Assembly (NCBI RefSeq): GCF_014852585.1
Contig: NZ_JACVBX010000004.1
Location: 310,001-374,000 of the forward strand
Direction: 5' to 3'
DNA length: 64,000 nt
Source of the DNA: Pseudomonas sp. PDM18
GTDB taxonomy: Bacteria; Pseudomonadota; Gammaproteobacteria; Pseudomonadales; Pseudomonadaceae
Shown here: in pieces, positions 1 to 11,903 of the stretch
How the letters are laid out: every line of letters begins with the position of its first letter
Position numbering within the stretch: position 1 is the first letter of the stretch
Notes under the pieces: generated by a model
Seen by the model: only the letters and a program-made list of their open reading frames with translations
Told to the model about the DNA's origin: nothing
Database searches by the model: none
Translations under genes and position numbers: made by a program

Positions 1-941
1 TGCGGGTTTTCGATCTTGATCTGGTTGATCACGTCGATGCCGAAGTTCAGGTGCATGGATTCGTCGCGCAGGATGTACTGGAACTGCTCGGCGGTGCCGG
101 TCATCTTGTTGCGGCGGCCCATGGAGAGGATCTGGGTGAAGCCGCAGTAGAAGAAGATGCCTTCCAGAACGCAGTAGTAGGCGATCAGGTTGCGCAGGAA
201 CTGGCGGTCGGTCTCAGGCGTTCCGGTTTCGAACTTCGGATCGGAGATCGAGCGGGTGTACTTCAGGCCCCAGGACGCTTTCTTCGCGACGCTCGGGATC
301 TCGTGGTACATGTTGAAGATTTCGCCCTCGTCCATGCCCAGCGACTCGATGCAGTACTGGTAGGCGTGGGTGTGGATCGCTTCCTCGAAGGCCTGGCGCA
401 GGATGTACTGGCGGCACTCGGGGTTGGTGATCAGGCGGTAGACGGCCAGCACCAGGTTGTTGGCGACCAGGGAGTCGGCGGTGGAGAAGAAGCCGAGGTT
501 GCGCATGACGATTCGGCGCTCGTCTTCGCTGAGGCCGTCCTTGCTCTTCCACAGGGCAATGTCGGCGTTCATGTTCACTTCCTGGGGCATCCAGTGGTTG
601 GCGCAACCATCCAGATACTTCTGCCAGGCCCAGTCGTACTTGAAGGGTACGAGCTGGTTGAGGTCGGCGCGGGCGTTGATCATCTGCTTGTCGCCGACTT
701 GTACGCGGGCGGCAGAGCCTTCGAGATCGTCCAGGCCTTCCTGGATGTCCAGGGCGTCGAGGGCCTGCTTGGCGCGGGCGACGGCGTCGGAGTCGTCGGC
801 GGATACAGCGCGCGCTTCTTCGACGGAGCCGGCGGCGTCGGCGTCGAGTTTGTCAGCGTTCTGCGCAGCGGCCTGGGCGACGGCCGGGGCGGCCTTGGCT
901 TCGGTGGCGTCTTCTTTGTCGAATTCGTCCCAGCTCAGCAT
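1..941 (-). CDS. nrdB: Ribonucleoside-diphosphate reductase class Ia, beta subunit (3' end outside window)
   Basis: NrdB is the small subunit of class Ia ribonucleotide reductase. It holds the diiron-tyrosyl radical that starts NDP reduction in NrdA in the cytoplasm. About 313 codons are present; the C-terminal tail that docks on NrdA lies beyond base 1. The start is ATG at 941, preceded by GGAGAGG. After a variable acidic/Ala-rich N-terminus of about 85 residues come the metal and radical residues: Asp155 (TADSL), Glu187 and His190 in EEAIHTHAY, radical Tyr194, and the later RDESMH Glu/His pair. It follows nrdA on the same strand after about 345 bases, so they are probably co-transcribed. 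Family identity is certain; only the missing 3' end is unknown. Confidence 0.95.
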   Translation of the reverse strand, partial: MLSWDEFDKEDATEAKAAPAVAQAAAQNADKLDADAAGSVEEARAVSADDSDAVARAKQALDALDIQEGLDDLEGSAARVQVGDKQMINARADLNQLVPFKYDWAWQKYLDGCANHWMPQEVNMNADIALWKSKDGLSEDERRIVMRNLGFFSTADSLVANNLVLAVYRLITNPECRQYILRQAFEEAIHTHAYQYCIESLGMDEGEIFNMYHEIPSVAKKASWGLKYTRSISDPKFETGTPETDRQFLRNLIAYYCVLEGIFFYCGFTQILSMGRRNKMTGTAEQFQYILRDESMHLNFGIDVINQIKIENP

Positions 942-1086
942 GGGTCCTCTCCTGTTCTGGATGGCCGTTCTAGGGCGGCCTGATGTCTGGTGGCGTGTGG
1001 TGCACGCTAAGAGCTTGTGCGTCTTCCGTCCTGCGCGGTGCGCGGCGGAGGAGGCTGTTGTTCGGTCGGGCTGAGGGGCCTTGAAG

Positions 1087-1138
1087 AGCCCCTCTCGCTA
1101 ACCCTGGCTTCGCGCCCCGCTCCGAAGGGAGAGGGGAC
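1087..1138. repeat. REP-like repeat (CCCTCTC...GGGAGAGGGG family), degenerate copy
   Basis: Pyrimidine/purine-rich inverted repeat between nrdA and nrdB, with arms CCCCTCTC and GGGAGAGGGG. It shares a long run (CCCTGGCT[T/G]CGCGCCCCG and following bases) with the copy near 15025-15075, so both come from the same variant of this dispersed family. Other members in this window lie at 6222-6400, 15121-15148, 38584-38750 and 46243-46348. Confidence 0.6.
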
Positions 1139-1192
1139 TTTGAAGCTGCGGAGTTCTGGCGGTGCCTCGGAGCGAGGCCGCGCTAGGCGCCT

Positions 1193-1245
1193 GGTAGGTC
1201 GGAGCCCCTGAGCGTACGACTGTACGTGATGGGGGCCGACCTGCC
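1193..1245 (-). other. Intercistronic hairpin between nrdA and nrdB
   Basis: A long near-palindrome. The outer arms GGTAGGTCGGAGCCCC (1193-1208) and GGGGGCCGACCTGCC (1231-1245) enclose an inner CGTAC-GACT-GTACG hairpin (1213-1226). No T-run follows on the nrdAB sense strand, so it is not a classic terminator. A role in differential mRNA stability or partial termination between nrdA and nrdB is inference. The rest of 942-1286 shows only the REP-like repeat. Confidence 0.5.
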
Positions 1246-1286
1246 GGGCAACGACGCGCGGACCGTTCCGAGGACCGCTTACCCCC

Positions 1287-4175
<2,889 letters not shown>

Positions 4176-4359
4176 GGGTGGTTGTCTCCACGTTCTCGTA
4201 ATTTGGTGTGTTGCTGACGCCGGGGCGCCGTTGCGAAATAAAGAGCAAAAAGAGCGGTAGCTCGCGGATGCAGCCGCAAGCGGGAATTCTTCTGGAACAG
4301 GGGGAATGACCCGAAGCGCCTCCCTGGCCCAACTCGGGTGCCGGCTTTACGGGCCGGGA

Positions 4360-4399
4360 CCACAATACCTAGTGGTGTTGAACGTTACGTTGCAACACC
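4360..4399 (-). promoter_or_regulatory. NrdR-like palindrome plus hairpin upstream of nrdA (weak)
   Basis: CCACAATACCTAGTGG at 4360-4375 resembles an NrdR box with two central mismatches. It runs into a perfect 7-bp inverted repeat, GGTGTTG (4374-4380) and CAACACC (4393-4399). It lies about 190 bases upstream of the nrdA start. The NrdR assignment is weak because no second box lies at the usual spacing of about three helical turns. Confidence 0.3.
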
Positions 4400-4635
4400 C
4401 GTACCGCATTTCCATCGACATGAATCGCTCCTTGCGGGCGGGACCGCCTGGCACATCAGTACGTCTGGAATACGTTGTGGTGGAACCGGAGGAGCCGTGG
4501 AACAGGCTCGGGATTTCGACTTTCTTCTTGTGTCCGGTTCGCTGCTGCAACCCCAAGATGTAGGGGTATACCGCAACGGGGATACAAGATAATGCGCTAT
4601 GGGGGTGTTTGCAAGGCGGGGAGGCGGGGAAAAGC

Positions 4636-4644
4636 TGTGGATAA
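4636..4644 (-). promoter_or_regulatory. DnaA box upstream of nrdA
   Basis: Read on the minus strand this is TTATCCACA, a perfect DnaA box. A near match, TTTTTCACA, lies at 4733-4741 on the plus strand. DnaA is known to regulate nrdAB in E. coli, so a link between replication initiation and dNTP supply is plausible. The distance to nrdA (~460 bases) implies a distant promoter or a long leader. Confidence 0.55.
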
Positions 4645-4708
4645 AATGTGCATGGAATGTGTGTGAAGCGGGGTAACTCGCGCTATCCCTGATGCTGTCT
4701 GCCTTTCA

Positions 4709-4717
4709 CCGTTCGTC
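4709..4717 (+). promoter_or_regulatory. AlgR-type binding motif upstream of nrdA
   Basis: CCGTTCGTC is an exact match to the AlgR core motif known from P. aeruginosa algD. AlgR has been reported to control ribonucleotide reductase genes in P. aeruginosa, so a site in this nrdA upstream region makes sense. A nine-base match alone can occur by chance. Confidence 0.45.
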
Positions 4718-4774
4718 GTGGTCGGCGACAGATTTTTCACACGCGTGGGAGGCGCTGCGCGGAGAGGAACACTA

Positions 4775-4790
4775 CCACAATATGTAGTGT
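4775..4790. promoter_or_regulatory. NrdR box between nrdA and the response regulator
   Basis: CCACAATATGTAGTGT closely matches the NrdR consensus ACACWATATATWGTGT (14 of 16 positions). NrdR is the ATP-cone repressor of ribonucleotide reductase genes. I see no partner box about 31 bases away on either side, which is unusual because NrdR boxes normally occur in pairs. The site is ~600 bases upstream of nrdA and ~155 bases upstream of the divergent response-regulator gene. The rest of 4176-4943 holds no gene I can support. Confidence 0.5.
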
Positions 4791-4943
4791 TTCTGGGGCA
4801 GCAGCCCTTGACCTTTTCGCGCAATGCCTGTTTACGCCGTTTGCGTGCGGCAGCGCTGGCAATCTGGCTACAATGCCGGCCGCTTTTGCGGGCTCTCTAT
4901 AGTAAGGGGGCCCGTGCTCGCTCATGGCGCATCAGGAGGCAAG

Positions 4944-5648
4944 GTGGAACAAGAAGCGCGCATTCTCATCGTCGAGGACGACCAGCGACTGGCCGAGTTG
5001 ACCCAGGATTACCTGGAGAGCAACGGCCTGGCGGTGTCCATCGAGTCCCATGGCGGCAAGGCGGTGGAGCGTGTACTGGCCGAGCGGCCGGACCTGGTGG
5101 TGCTCGACCTGATGCTGCCGGGTGAGGATGGGCTGTCCATCTGCAAGCGCCTGCGTCCGGACTACGACGGGCCGATCCTGATGCTCACCGCGCGCACCGA
5201 CGACATGGACCAGGTGCAGGGCCTGGAGATGGGCGCCGACGACTACGTGTGCAAACCGGTGCGCCCGCGCGTGCTGCTGGCGCGGATCCGCGCCCTGCTG
5301 CGCCGCAGTGAGCCGGCCGAAGCTGCGCCGGCGGTGAGCGGCAAGCGCCTGACCTTCGGCAAGCTGGTGATCGACAACGCCATGCGCGAGGCCTGGTTGG
5401 ACGAGCAGACCATCGAGCTGACCAGCGCCGAGTTCGACTTGCTCTGGCTGCTGGCGGCCAACGCTGGACGCATTCTCTCCCGAGAGGAAATCTTCAATTC
5501 CCTGCGCGGCATCGAGTACGACGGCCAGGACCGCTCCATCGACGTTCGCATCTCGCGCATCCGTCCGAAGATCGGCGACGACCCGATGCACCCGCGCCTG
5601 ATCAAGACGGTGCGCAGCAAGGGCTACCTGTTCGTCGGGGAACTCTGA
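4944..5648 (+). CDS. OmpR/PhoB-family response regulator (RstA-like)
   Basis: A DNA-binding response regulator of 234 residues: receiver domain ~5-120 and winged-helix domain ~135-230. Acidic-pocket residues appear in IVEDDQR, the phosphoacceptor Asp in VVLDLMLPGEDG, and the conserved Lys in DYVCKPVRP. The end, TVRSKGYLFVG, is typical of the OmpR class. I chose GTG at 4944, preceded by AGGAGG four bases upstream; an upstream ATG in frame adds an implausible N-terminus. Its likely kinase is encoded at 6433-8058, with a GNAT gene between them. It corresponds to PA1157 by position and length. The signal is unknown. Confidence 0.92.
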   Translation: MEQEARILIVEDDQRLAELTQDYLESNGLAVSIESHGGKAVERVLAERPDLVVLDLMLPGEDGLSICKRLRPDYDGPILMLTARTDDMDQVQGLEMGADDYVCKPVRPRVLLARIRALLRRSEPAEAAPAVSGKRLTFGKLVIDNAMREAWLDEQTIELTSAEFDLLWLLAANAGRILSREEIFNSLRGIEYDGQDRSIDVRISRIRPKIGDDPMHPRLIKTVRSKGYLFVGEL

Positions 5649-5651
5649 GCC

Positions 5652-6206
5652 GTGAGCGCCGTGCCACCGTTCCCTGAGCTGCACGGCGAACGCTTCCGCC
5701 TGCGGGCTTTCACCGATGCTGACCAGCCGGCGGTGTTCCGCGCGCTGTCGCATCCCGAGGTGATCCGCTACTACGGCGTCTCCTACGCGACGCTGGAAGC
5801 CACCCGCGAGCAGATGGAATGGTTCGAGCGCATCTATAAGGAAAGCAGCGGCATCTGGTGGGCGATCTGCCGGCCGAACGCCCCCGAGGACATCCTCGGC
5901 GGCTGCGGCTTCAACAACTGGCAGCAGGAACATCGCCGCCTGGAGCTGGGCTACTGGTTGCTGCCTGAGCATTGGGGGCAGGGTGTGATGAGCGAATGCC
6001 TGCCGCTGATCTTCCGCCACGCCTTCCGAGAAATGAACGTGCACCGCATCGAGGCCGAGGTGGAAACGGAGAACCTTGCCAGCGGCCGCCTGCTGCTGCG
6101 CCAGGGGTTCACGCTGGAAGGCCGGCGCCGCGAGTGCGAGGTGAAGGACGGTGCGTTCCTCAGCCTGGACAACTACGGGTTGCTCAACTCGGAGGAGGCA
6201 GGGTGA
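5652..6206 (+). CDS. GNAT-family N-acetyltransferase (RimJ/RimL type)
   Basis: A 184-residue acetyl-CoA-dependent acetyltransferase of the RimJ/RimL/SpeG-like group. The start is GTG at 5652, three bases after the response-regulator stop, so translation is probably coupled. Features are the strand ERFRLRAF, the A-motif region ELGYWLLPEHWGQGVMSE with its acetyl-CoA-binding Gln/Gly residues, and the following NVHRIEAEVETEN strand with the usual ENxxS helix (ENLASGRLL). The substrate cannot be told from sequence: ribosomal protein N-termini, small amines and antibiotics are all possible for this family. It separates a response regulator from its probable sensor kinase, which may indicate functional coupling or insertion. 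Confidence 0.88.
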   Translation: MSAVPPFPELHGERFRLRAFTDADQPAVFRALSHPEVIRYYGVSYATLEATREQMEWFERIYKESSGIWWAICRPNAPEDILGGCGFNNWQQEHRRLELGYWLLPEHWGQGVMSECLPLIFRHAFREMNVHRIEAEVETENLASGRLLLRQGFTLEGRRRECEVKDGAFLSLDNYGLLNSEEAG

Positions 6207-6221
6207 GTCCGTTGCTCGGGC

Positions 6222-6400
6222 CTGCCCTCACCCCAACCCTCTCCCAGGGGGAGAGGGGGCCGTCCGTGCGAGCTGCCGATTCGGTGTTGTCCTGTCGTGA
6301 TCGATGCCAGCCGAGCCATTCGAGCAGGGCGCCAATCTTCACGCGTACTCCGCACAGTCCCCTCTCCCTCTGGGAGAGGGCTAGGGTGAGGGTGCTCCCA
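6222..6400. repeat. Two inverted REP-like repeats (CCCTCACCC...CTCTCCC family)
   Basis: Two copies in opposite orientation: CCCTCACCCCAACCC followed by CTCTCCCAGGGGGAGAG (about 6225-6262), and CCCTCTCCCTCTGGGAGAG followed by GGCTAGGGTGAGGG (about 6359-6393). Together they could fold into a large cruciform or RNA stem between the GNAT and sensor kinase genes. Confidence 0.65.
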
Positions 6401-6432
6401 GCCTGCACCGTGTCACCCCGGAACAGCCCTCA

Positions 6433-8058
6433 ATGAAATCCATCTTCCTGCGCATCTACGGCGGCATGCTGTTGACCCTGGTGGCGGTCGCCGCGCTGGC
6501 GGTTTTGACGTTGCACCTGGTCAACGACGTGCGTGGTGAGCGCTACCGCGAGGACCTGGCGCGCGGCACCTTCCGCCTGATGGCGGATGAGTTGCTGCCC
6601 ATGAGCGAGGTGGACCGCAAGCGTGCGCTGAGCCAGTGGAGCCGCCTGCTGGGCATCCCGCTGAAGCTCACCAGCCTGGACGCGCTGGGCATGGAAGGGC
6701 GCAGCCGGGCGCGGCTGATGAACGACCAGGTGCTGGTGCAGGCCGGTGCGCCCCATGAAGTGAAGGTGATGACCCAGGTGAGCGCAGCGGAAGGGCTGGT
6801 CCTCACCGGCGAGGTGGAGCAGGTCAGCGAGCAGCTGGCGCGCGCCACCATCTACCTGCTGATGGACGAGCTCAAGCGCTACCCGGCCAGCGAGCAGCCC
6901 TATCACCTGGCGCGCATCGTCCGCGACAAGCGTTTCGGCTTCGAGGTGCACCTGCTGCGTCTGAAGGAAGTCGATCTGGACGACGACCAGAGCCGTCGTG
7001 TGGAGGAGGGCGACACGGTGATGGCGCTGGGCAAGGGCGGCGATTCGATCCGCGTGCTCTCGGGCATCCTCGACACTCCCTGGGTGCTGGAGCTGGGGCC
7101 GATCTACCAGATGAACCCGTACCCGCCGCAGCTGCTGACGATCATCGTGGTCGTCGCGCTGACGCTGATCGGCCTGACGCTGTACCTACTGATCAGTGGC
7201 TTGGAGCAACGCCTGCGCGGCCTCGAATCCGCCGCCACGCGCATCGCCCGCGGCAGCCTGGATACCCGCGTGGAAGTGCGCGGCGCGGACTCGGTGGGGC
7301 GCCTCGCCGGGGCCTTCAACCACATGGCTGAACAGCTGCACCTGTTGCTGACGGTGCAGCGCGAACTGGTGCGCGCGGTGTCCCACGAGCTGCGCACGCC
7401 GGTGGCGAGGCTGCGCTTCGGGTTGGAGATGATCGAGTCCGCGGAGACCGACAAGGCCCGGCGCAAGTACATGGAAGGCATGGATGGCGACATCCAGGAC
7501 CTCGACCAACTGGTGGACGAGATGCTCACCTACGCGCGGCTGGAGCAGGGCTCGCCGGCGCTGAGCTACCAGCGGATCGAGCTGGGCGCGCTGGTGGAGC
7601 AGGTGGTGTCGGAGATCGCCCCGCTGCGTCGGGAAATCACCGTCACCTGTGAGGCGGGTGCGCTGGTGCCGTTCGACCAGGGCAGCTGGATCGAGGCCGA
7701 GCCGCGTTACCTGCATCGCGCGCTGCAGAACCTGATGACCAACGCGCTGCGCTACGCCGAAGGGCGGGTGCGGATCAGTTACCGGGTGAGCGTGGACCGC
7801 TGCCAGGTGGACGTGGAAGACGACGGCCCCGGCGTGCCGCAATCGCAGTGGCACCGGCTGTTCCAGCCGTTCTTCCGAGCCGACGACAGCCGCGCGCGGG
7901 TTACTGGCGGGCATGGGCTCGGGCTGTCCATCGTGCGGCGGATCATCCACTGGCACGGCGGCCGCGCACAGATCGCCAAAAGCGAGGTGCTGGGTGGCGC
8001 GTGCTTCACGCTGATGTGGCCACGCCGCCAGGCGCTGAAGGTTGATGACGATATTTGA
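6433..8058 (+). CDS. Sensor histidine kinase (RstB-like)
   Basis: An inner-membrane histidine kinase of 541 residues. Visible parts are TM1 (~7-27), a periplasmic sensor region (~28-230), TM2 (~232-256), a HAMP linker, the H-box VSHELRTPVARLR with the phosphorylated His, the N-box LQNLMTNALRYAEG, the G1 box EDDGPGVP, and the G2 box GGHGLGLSIVRRI. It is the expected partner of the response regulator at 4944-5648. Although 784 bases separate the two genes, no other regulator is nearby, and PAO1 PA1157/PA1158 give the same pairing. The ligand is not evident; the RstB family is linked to envelope and acid/Mg2+ conditions in enterobacteria. Confidence 0.92.
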   Translation: MKSIFLRIYGGMLLTLVAVAALAVLTLHLVNDVRGERYREDLARGTFRLMADELLPMSEVDRKRALSQWSRLLGIPLKLTSLDALGMEGRSRARLMNDQVLVQAGAPHEVKVMTQVSAAEGLVLTGEVEQVSEQLARATIYLLMDELKRYPASEQPYHLARIVRDKRFGFEVHLLRLKEVDLDDDQSRRVEEGDTVMALGKGGDSIRVLSGILDTPWVLELGPIYQMNPYPPQLLTIIVVVALTLIGLTLYLLISGLEQRLRGLESAATRIARGSLDTRVEVRGADSVGRLAGAFNHMAEQLHLLLTVQRELVRAVSHELRTPVARLRFGLEMIESAETDKARRKYMEGMDGDIQDLDQLVDEMLTYARLEQGSPALSYQRIELGALVEQVVSEIAPLRREITVTCEAGALVPFDQGSWIEAEPRYLHRALQNLMTNALRYAEGRVRISYRVSVDRCQVDVEDDGPGVPQSQWHRLFQPFFRADDSRARVTGGHGLGLSIVRRIIHWHGGRAQIAKSEVLGGACFTLMWPRRQALKVDDDI

Positions 8059-8180
8059 CCTTTTGGTCAGGAAATGCAGAATGCTTCCAGGCATTCGCCC
8101 TCCCATGGCGCTCCTGCTCCGTACGGATTCCTCGCACTGATATTGCTATCCCATGAGGGGTATTGCAGAGTCGCCTCGGT

Positions 8181-8204
8181 CGTTATGTAATTTTGGTTAT
8201 AGCG
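8181..8204. promoter_or_regulatory. ModE-like operator upstream of modA
   Basis: The 24-base element starts CGTTATGTAA and ends GGTTATAGCG, matching the ModE pattern CGNTATA...TATANCG in both half-sites (CGTTATGTA; reverse of the right half CGCTATAAC). It lies 62 bases before the modA start. ModE with molybdate represses mod operons in E. coli. No modE gene is in this window, so the regulator would act in trans. Confidence 0.5.
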
Positions 8205-8241
8205 AGCGTACAGGCGATTCATCGGCCGGGTCGACGCTTGA

Positions 8242-9021
<780 letters not shown>

Positions 9022-9038
9022 GCCCTTAAGGAATCGCG

Positions 9039-9719
9039 ATGCCCCTCACGCAGGAGGATTTCCTGGCCATCCGGCTCACCATCGAGCTGGCTGCCCTGAG
9101 CACATTGATCCTCCTGCTGATTGGCACGCCGATCGCCTGGTGGCTGTCGCGCACCCGCTCCTGGCTGAAAGGTCCGTTGGGAGCGGTGGTGGCGCTGCCG
9201 CTGGTGCTGCCGCCGACGGTGATCGGCTTCTACCTGCTGATCACCATGGGCCCCCACGGCGTCATCGGCCAGGCGACCGAGAGCCTGGGGCTGGGGCGTC
9301 TGCCGTTCACCTTCGCCGGGCTTGTGGTGGGTTCGGTGTTCTATTCGCTGCCCTTCGTGGTGCAGCCGTTGCAGAACGCCTTCGAGGTCATCGGTAACAA
9401 ACCGCTGGAGGCCGCCGCGACCTTGCGCGCTAGCCCCCTGGATACCTTCTTCTCCGTGGTCCTGCCGCTGGCGCGGCCGGGCTTCATCACTGCCAGCATC
9501 CTCGGCTTCGCTCACACGGTGGGCGAGTTCGGCGTGGTGCTGATGATCGGTGGCAACATCCCGGGCAAGACTCGCGTGGTGTCGGTGCAGATATTCGATC
9601 ACGTCGAGGCCATGGAGTACGCCCAGGCGCACTGGCTGGCCGGCGGCATGGTGATCTTCTCCTTCTTCGTCCTGCTGGTGCTCTATGCGAGCCGCCGCAG
9701 CCGCTCGGCCTGGACCTGA
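9039..9719 (+). CDS. modB: Molybdate ABC transporter, permease
   Basis: Inner-membrane permease of the molybdate importer, 226 residues, with about five membrane segments. The cytoplasmic EAA loop that contacts ModC is visible as [20 protein letters not shown] followed by LARPG. It starts 17 bases after modA with AAGGAA as ribosome-binding site, and is followed seven bases later by modC. The end of the ORF (SRRSRSAWT) is a normal basic cytoplasmic tail. Confidence 0.95.
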   Translation: MPLTQEDFLAIRLTIELAALSTLILLLIGTPIAWWLSRTRSWLKGPLGAVVALPLVLPPTVIGFYLLITMGPHGVIGQATESLGLGRLPFTFAGLVVGSVFYSLPFVVQPLQNAFEVIGNKPLEAAATLRASPLDTFFSVVLPLARPGFITASILGFAHTVGEFGVVLMIGGNIPGKTRVVSVQIFDHVEAMEYAQAHWLAGGMVIFSFFVLLVLYASRRSRSAWT

Positions 9720-9726
9720 GGTGGGC

Positions 9727-10830
9727 ATGTCGCCAGAGCTTTCCGCGCGTGCCATCGAGGCCCGCTTCCAGATCGCCTATTCGGGCTTCAGCCTGGACGT
9801 CGACCTGCAACTGCCAGGCAAGGGCGTGAGCGCGCTGTTCGGCCATTCCGGCTCCGGCAAGACCACCTGCCTGCGCTGCGTGGCGGGTCTGGAGCGTGCG
9901 CCGCTCGGCCGGCTGGTGGTGAACGGCGAGGTCTGGCAGGACAGCGCAACGGGCGTATTCCTGCCGCCGCACAAACGGGCACTGGGCTATGTGTTCCAGG
10001 ACGCCAATCTGTTCGAACACCTGTCGGTGAAGCGCAACCTCATCTACGGCATGAAGCGCGTGCCGCGCGACCAGCACCGAGTCGAGCTGGACCAGGCCAC
10101 CGAGCTGCTGGGCATCGGTCATCTGCTGGAGCGCATGCCGGGTCACCTCTCCGGCGGCGAACGCCAGCGTGTCGGCATGGCCCGCGCGTTGCTGACCAGC
10201 CCCCGCCTGCTGCTGATGGACGAGCCGCTGGCGGCGCTGGACCTCAAGCGCAAGGCGGAAATCCTGCCGTACCTGGAGCGCCTGCACGACGAGCTGGATA
10301 TCCCGATTCTCTACGTCAGCCACTCGCCGGATGAAGTCGCGCGACTGGCCGATCACCTGGTGCTGCTGGACCAGGGCAAGGCCATCGCCAGCGGCCCGGT
10401 GGTGGAAACCCTGGCGCGCACCGACTTGCCCATCTCCCACCTGGAAGACGCTGGCGTAGTGATCGACGGCCGGGTGCTGGGGCACAACGCCGACTACGGC
10501 CTGCTGACCCTGGCGCTGCCGCACTGCGAGCAGCACATCCGCCTAGCCCACGCGCCGATGGAAAAGAGCAGGGCGCTGCGCATCAAGGTGCAGGCACGGG
10601 ACGTCAGCCTGAGCCTGGAACCGGCGGCCCACAGCAGCATCCTCAACGTGCTGCCAGCGACCGTTGTCGAGATGGTGCCGACGGACAACCCGGCGCACCT
10701 GCTGGTGAAGCTGGACGTGGCCGGCACGCCGCTGCTGGCACGGATCACCCGTTACTCCCACGACCAGCTCGGCCTGCACACCGGCCAGGCGGTGTGGGCG
10801 CAGATCAAGTCGGTGGCGTTGCTGGGCTGA
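9727..10830 (+). CDS. modC: Molybdate ABC transporter, ATP-binding protein
   Basis: ATPase subunit of the molybdate importer, 367 residues. Walker [10 protein letters not shown], signature [16 protein letters not shown], Walker [13 protein letters not shown], and the switch His in [10 protein letters not shown] are intact. The C-terminal third (~290-365) is the Mop/TOBE domain typical of ModC, which binds molybdate and can inhibit transport. I chose ATG at 9727 after GAGGTGGG; an upstream in-frame start would overlap modB. It ends the operon. Confidence 0.95.
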   Translation: MSPELSARAIEARFQIAYSGFSLDVDLQLPGKGVSALFGHSGSGKTTCLRCVAGLERAPLGRLVVNGEVWQDSATGVFLPPHKRALGYVFQDANLFEHLSVKRNLIYGMKRVPRDQHRVELDQATELLGIGHLLERMPGHLSGGERQRVGMARALLTSPRLLLMDEPLAALDLKRKAEILPYLERLHDELDIPILYVSHSPDEVARLADHLVLLDQGKAIASGPVVETLARTDLPISHLEDAGVVIDGRVLGHNADYGLLTLALPHCEQHIRLAHAPMEKSRALRIKVQARDVSLSLEPAAHSSILNVLPATVVEMVPTDNPAHLLVKLDVAGTPLLARITRYSHDQLGLHTGQAVWAQIKSVALLG

Positions 10831-10852
10831 GTCTGGCTGCTCTTCGTAGTCT

Positions 10853-10888
10853 GTAGGGCGGATAACGCTGGCGCGTTATGCGCCCTAC
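10853..10888. repeat. REP-like palindrome (GTAGGGCGGATAACG...GCGCCCTAC family)
   Basis: An inverted repeat with arms GTAGGGCG.ATAACGC and GCGTTAT.CGCCCTAC around CTGGC. The same family recurs at 15197-15273, 22887-22963 and, as a variant, 41647-41726. It lies between the convergent modC and pcpS ends and could also fold as a bidirectional RNA hairpin. Confidence 0.7.
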
Positions 10889-10931
10889 GCAAGCGCAGGG
10901 TGGCGCGTTCCGGGAGATTAGCGCCTGGCTC

Positions 10932-11663
10932 TCAGTCGGCTCGCTGGCTGTCGTTGATCGCGGGGATGGCGACGAGGCTCAGCAGGCGATCAGCGAACAG
11001 GCTGAACTGCCCGGCGATCTCTTTGCCGTGGTGCCATTCCTCCGACAGGTCGGTCAGCAGGCGCAGCCGCGCATGCCCTCCGGCGGACCAACTGAGCAGC
11101 TCGGCATGCTCGAAGTAGAAGCGCTTGCGCACCAGCGGGAAGAGCGCCTTGAACAGGCTTTCCTTGAGGGAGAAGGTGAGGGTGACCTGCAATGCCGCCT
11201 GCTTTGGATCCAGACGTGCCAGCTCATCCGGCGTGAGGATTTCCCCGGCCAGCCGTTCCGCACGGGCGGTTTCCAGGCGGGTCTCCACGTCCAGGCCCAG
11301 CCCGCGCCAGTGGCTGTCTCGCGCGACGATGGCCGCCGCCCAGCCGTCGCCGTGGGTGATCGAGCCACAGAAGCCCGCCGGCCAGATCGGTGCGCGCTCA
11401 TCGTCCGTGCCCGGCACCCAGGCCGCCGAGCCTGCCGCCAGCAAGGCGGCGCGGGCACAGATGCGCCCGGCCAAATATTCGGCCTGGCGCTTGGCGACGG
11501 AGCGCTGGATGTTGGCCGGCGCCTCGACCCGGCTAAGGGAGAAGTCGTCAACCTGCAAACGCTGGCGGTCGAAGCGGGTACTGCGCAAGTGGCAGCCCGC
11601 CAGCGGCGTGGGCAAGGGCCAATCGGCGTCGAGTGGGGTGCAGAAATCGGGGAGGGAGGTCAT
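10932..11663 (-). CDS. pcpS: 4'-phosphopantetheinyl transferase (PcpS-like)
   Basis: Transfers the phosphopantetheine arm of CoA to a serine on carrier proteins. P. aeruginosa PcpS is its only such enzyme and serves both fatty acid synthesis and siderophore synthetases. Key motifs are present: the KRQAEYLAGR region, SITHGDGWAAAI, the Mg2+-binding GLGLDVET (Asp and Glu), and FSLKESLFKALFP (WxxKEA-type motif). I chose ATG at 11663, giving 243 residues and the N-terminus MTSLPDFCTPLD that matches PcpS; an upstream GTG (11696) would add 11 residues. No strong ribosome-binding site is visible for either. It is transcribed towards modC. Confidence 0.9.
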   Translation of the reverse strand: MTSLPDFCTPLDADWPLPTPLAGCHLRSTRFDRQRLQVDDFSLSRVEAPANIQRSVAKRQAEYLAGRICARAALLAAGSAAWVPGTDDERAPIWPAGFCGSITHGDGWAAAIVARDSHWRGLGLDVETRLETARAERLAGEILTPDELARLDPKQAALQVTLTFSLKESLFKALFPLVRKRFYFEHAELLSWSAGGHARLRLLTDLSEEWHHGKEIAGQFSLFADRLLSLVAIPAINDSQRAD

Positions 11664-11696
11664 GGGAATATTCTGCCGCGCCAGAACGTGGCTCAC

Positions 11697-11888
11697 CAGT
11701 CACGCGGCACTTACATTCGTTTGCAAACCTTCACCAAAGGCGTACGGACTCGTCCGACAAGCTTTGTCACACTGCGCGCCGCGTTCCCAAGGGGACGCAG
11801 GTGAGGTTGTTGTTGGAGTGCCGTCAAGGCGGGCTCTGACCTTTGACACTTGATTGAGTGCGGGAGCCCGAATGGGCTCCCGTTTTTT
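11697..11888 (+). ncRNA. Possible small RNA ending at an orphan terminator
   Basis: The gap between the divergent side of pcpS and the 3' end of the hydrolase gene holds no ORF I can support, yet it ends in a strong plus-strand Rho-independent terminator (11861-11888) with no upstream plus-strand gene. The interval includes the palindrome GTTTGCAAAC (near 11719-11728) and GGGGACGC/GCAGG segments that could fold. The 5' end and promoter cannot be placed. A short unannotated plus-strand RNA is inference. Confidence 0.3.
11861..11888 (+). terminator. Rho-independent terminator
   Basis: Perfect stem CGGGAGCCC-GAAT-GGGCTCCCG followed by six T residues on the plus strand. On the minus strand the bases after the stem are not T-rich, so it does not fit as terminator of the minus-strand hydrolase gene just downstream. 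Confidence 0.8.
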
Positions 11889-11903
11889 ATTGCCCGCGTT
11901 TTA

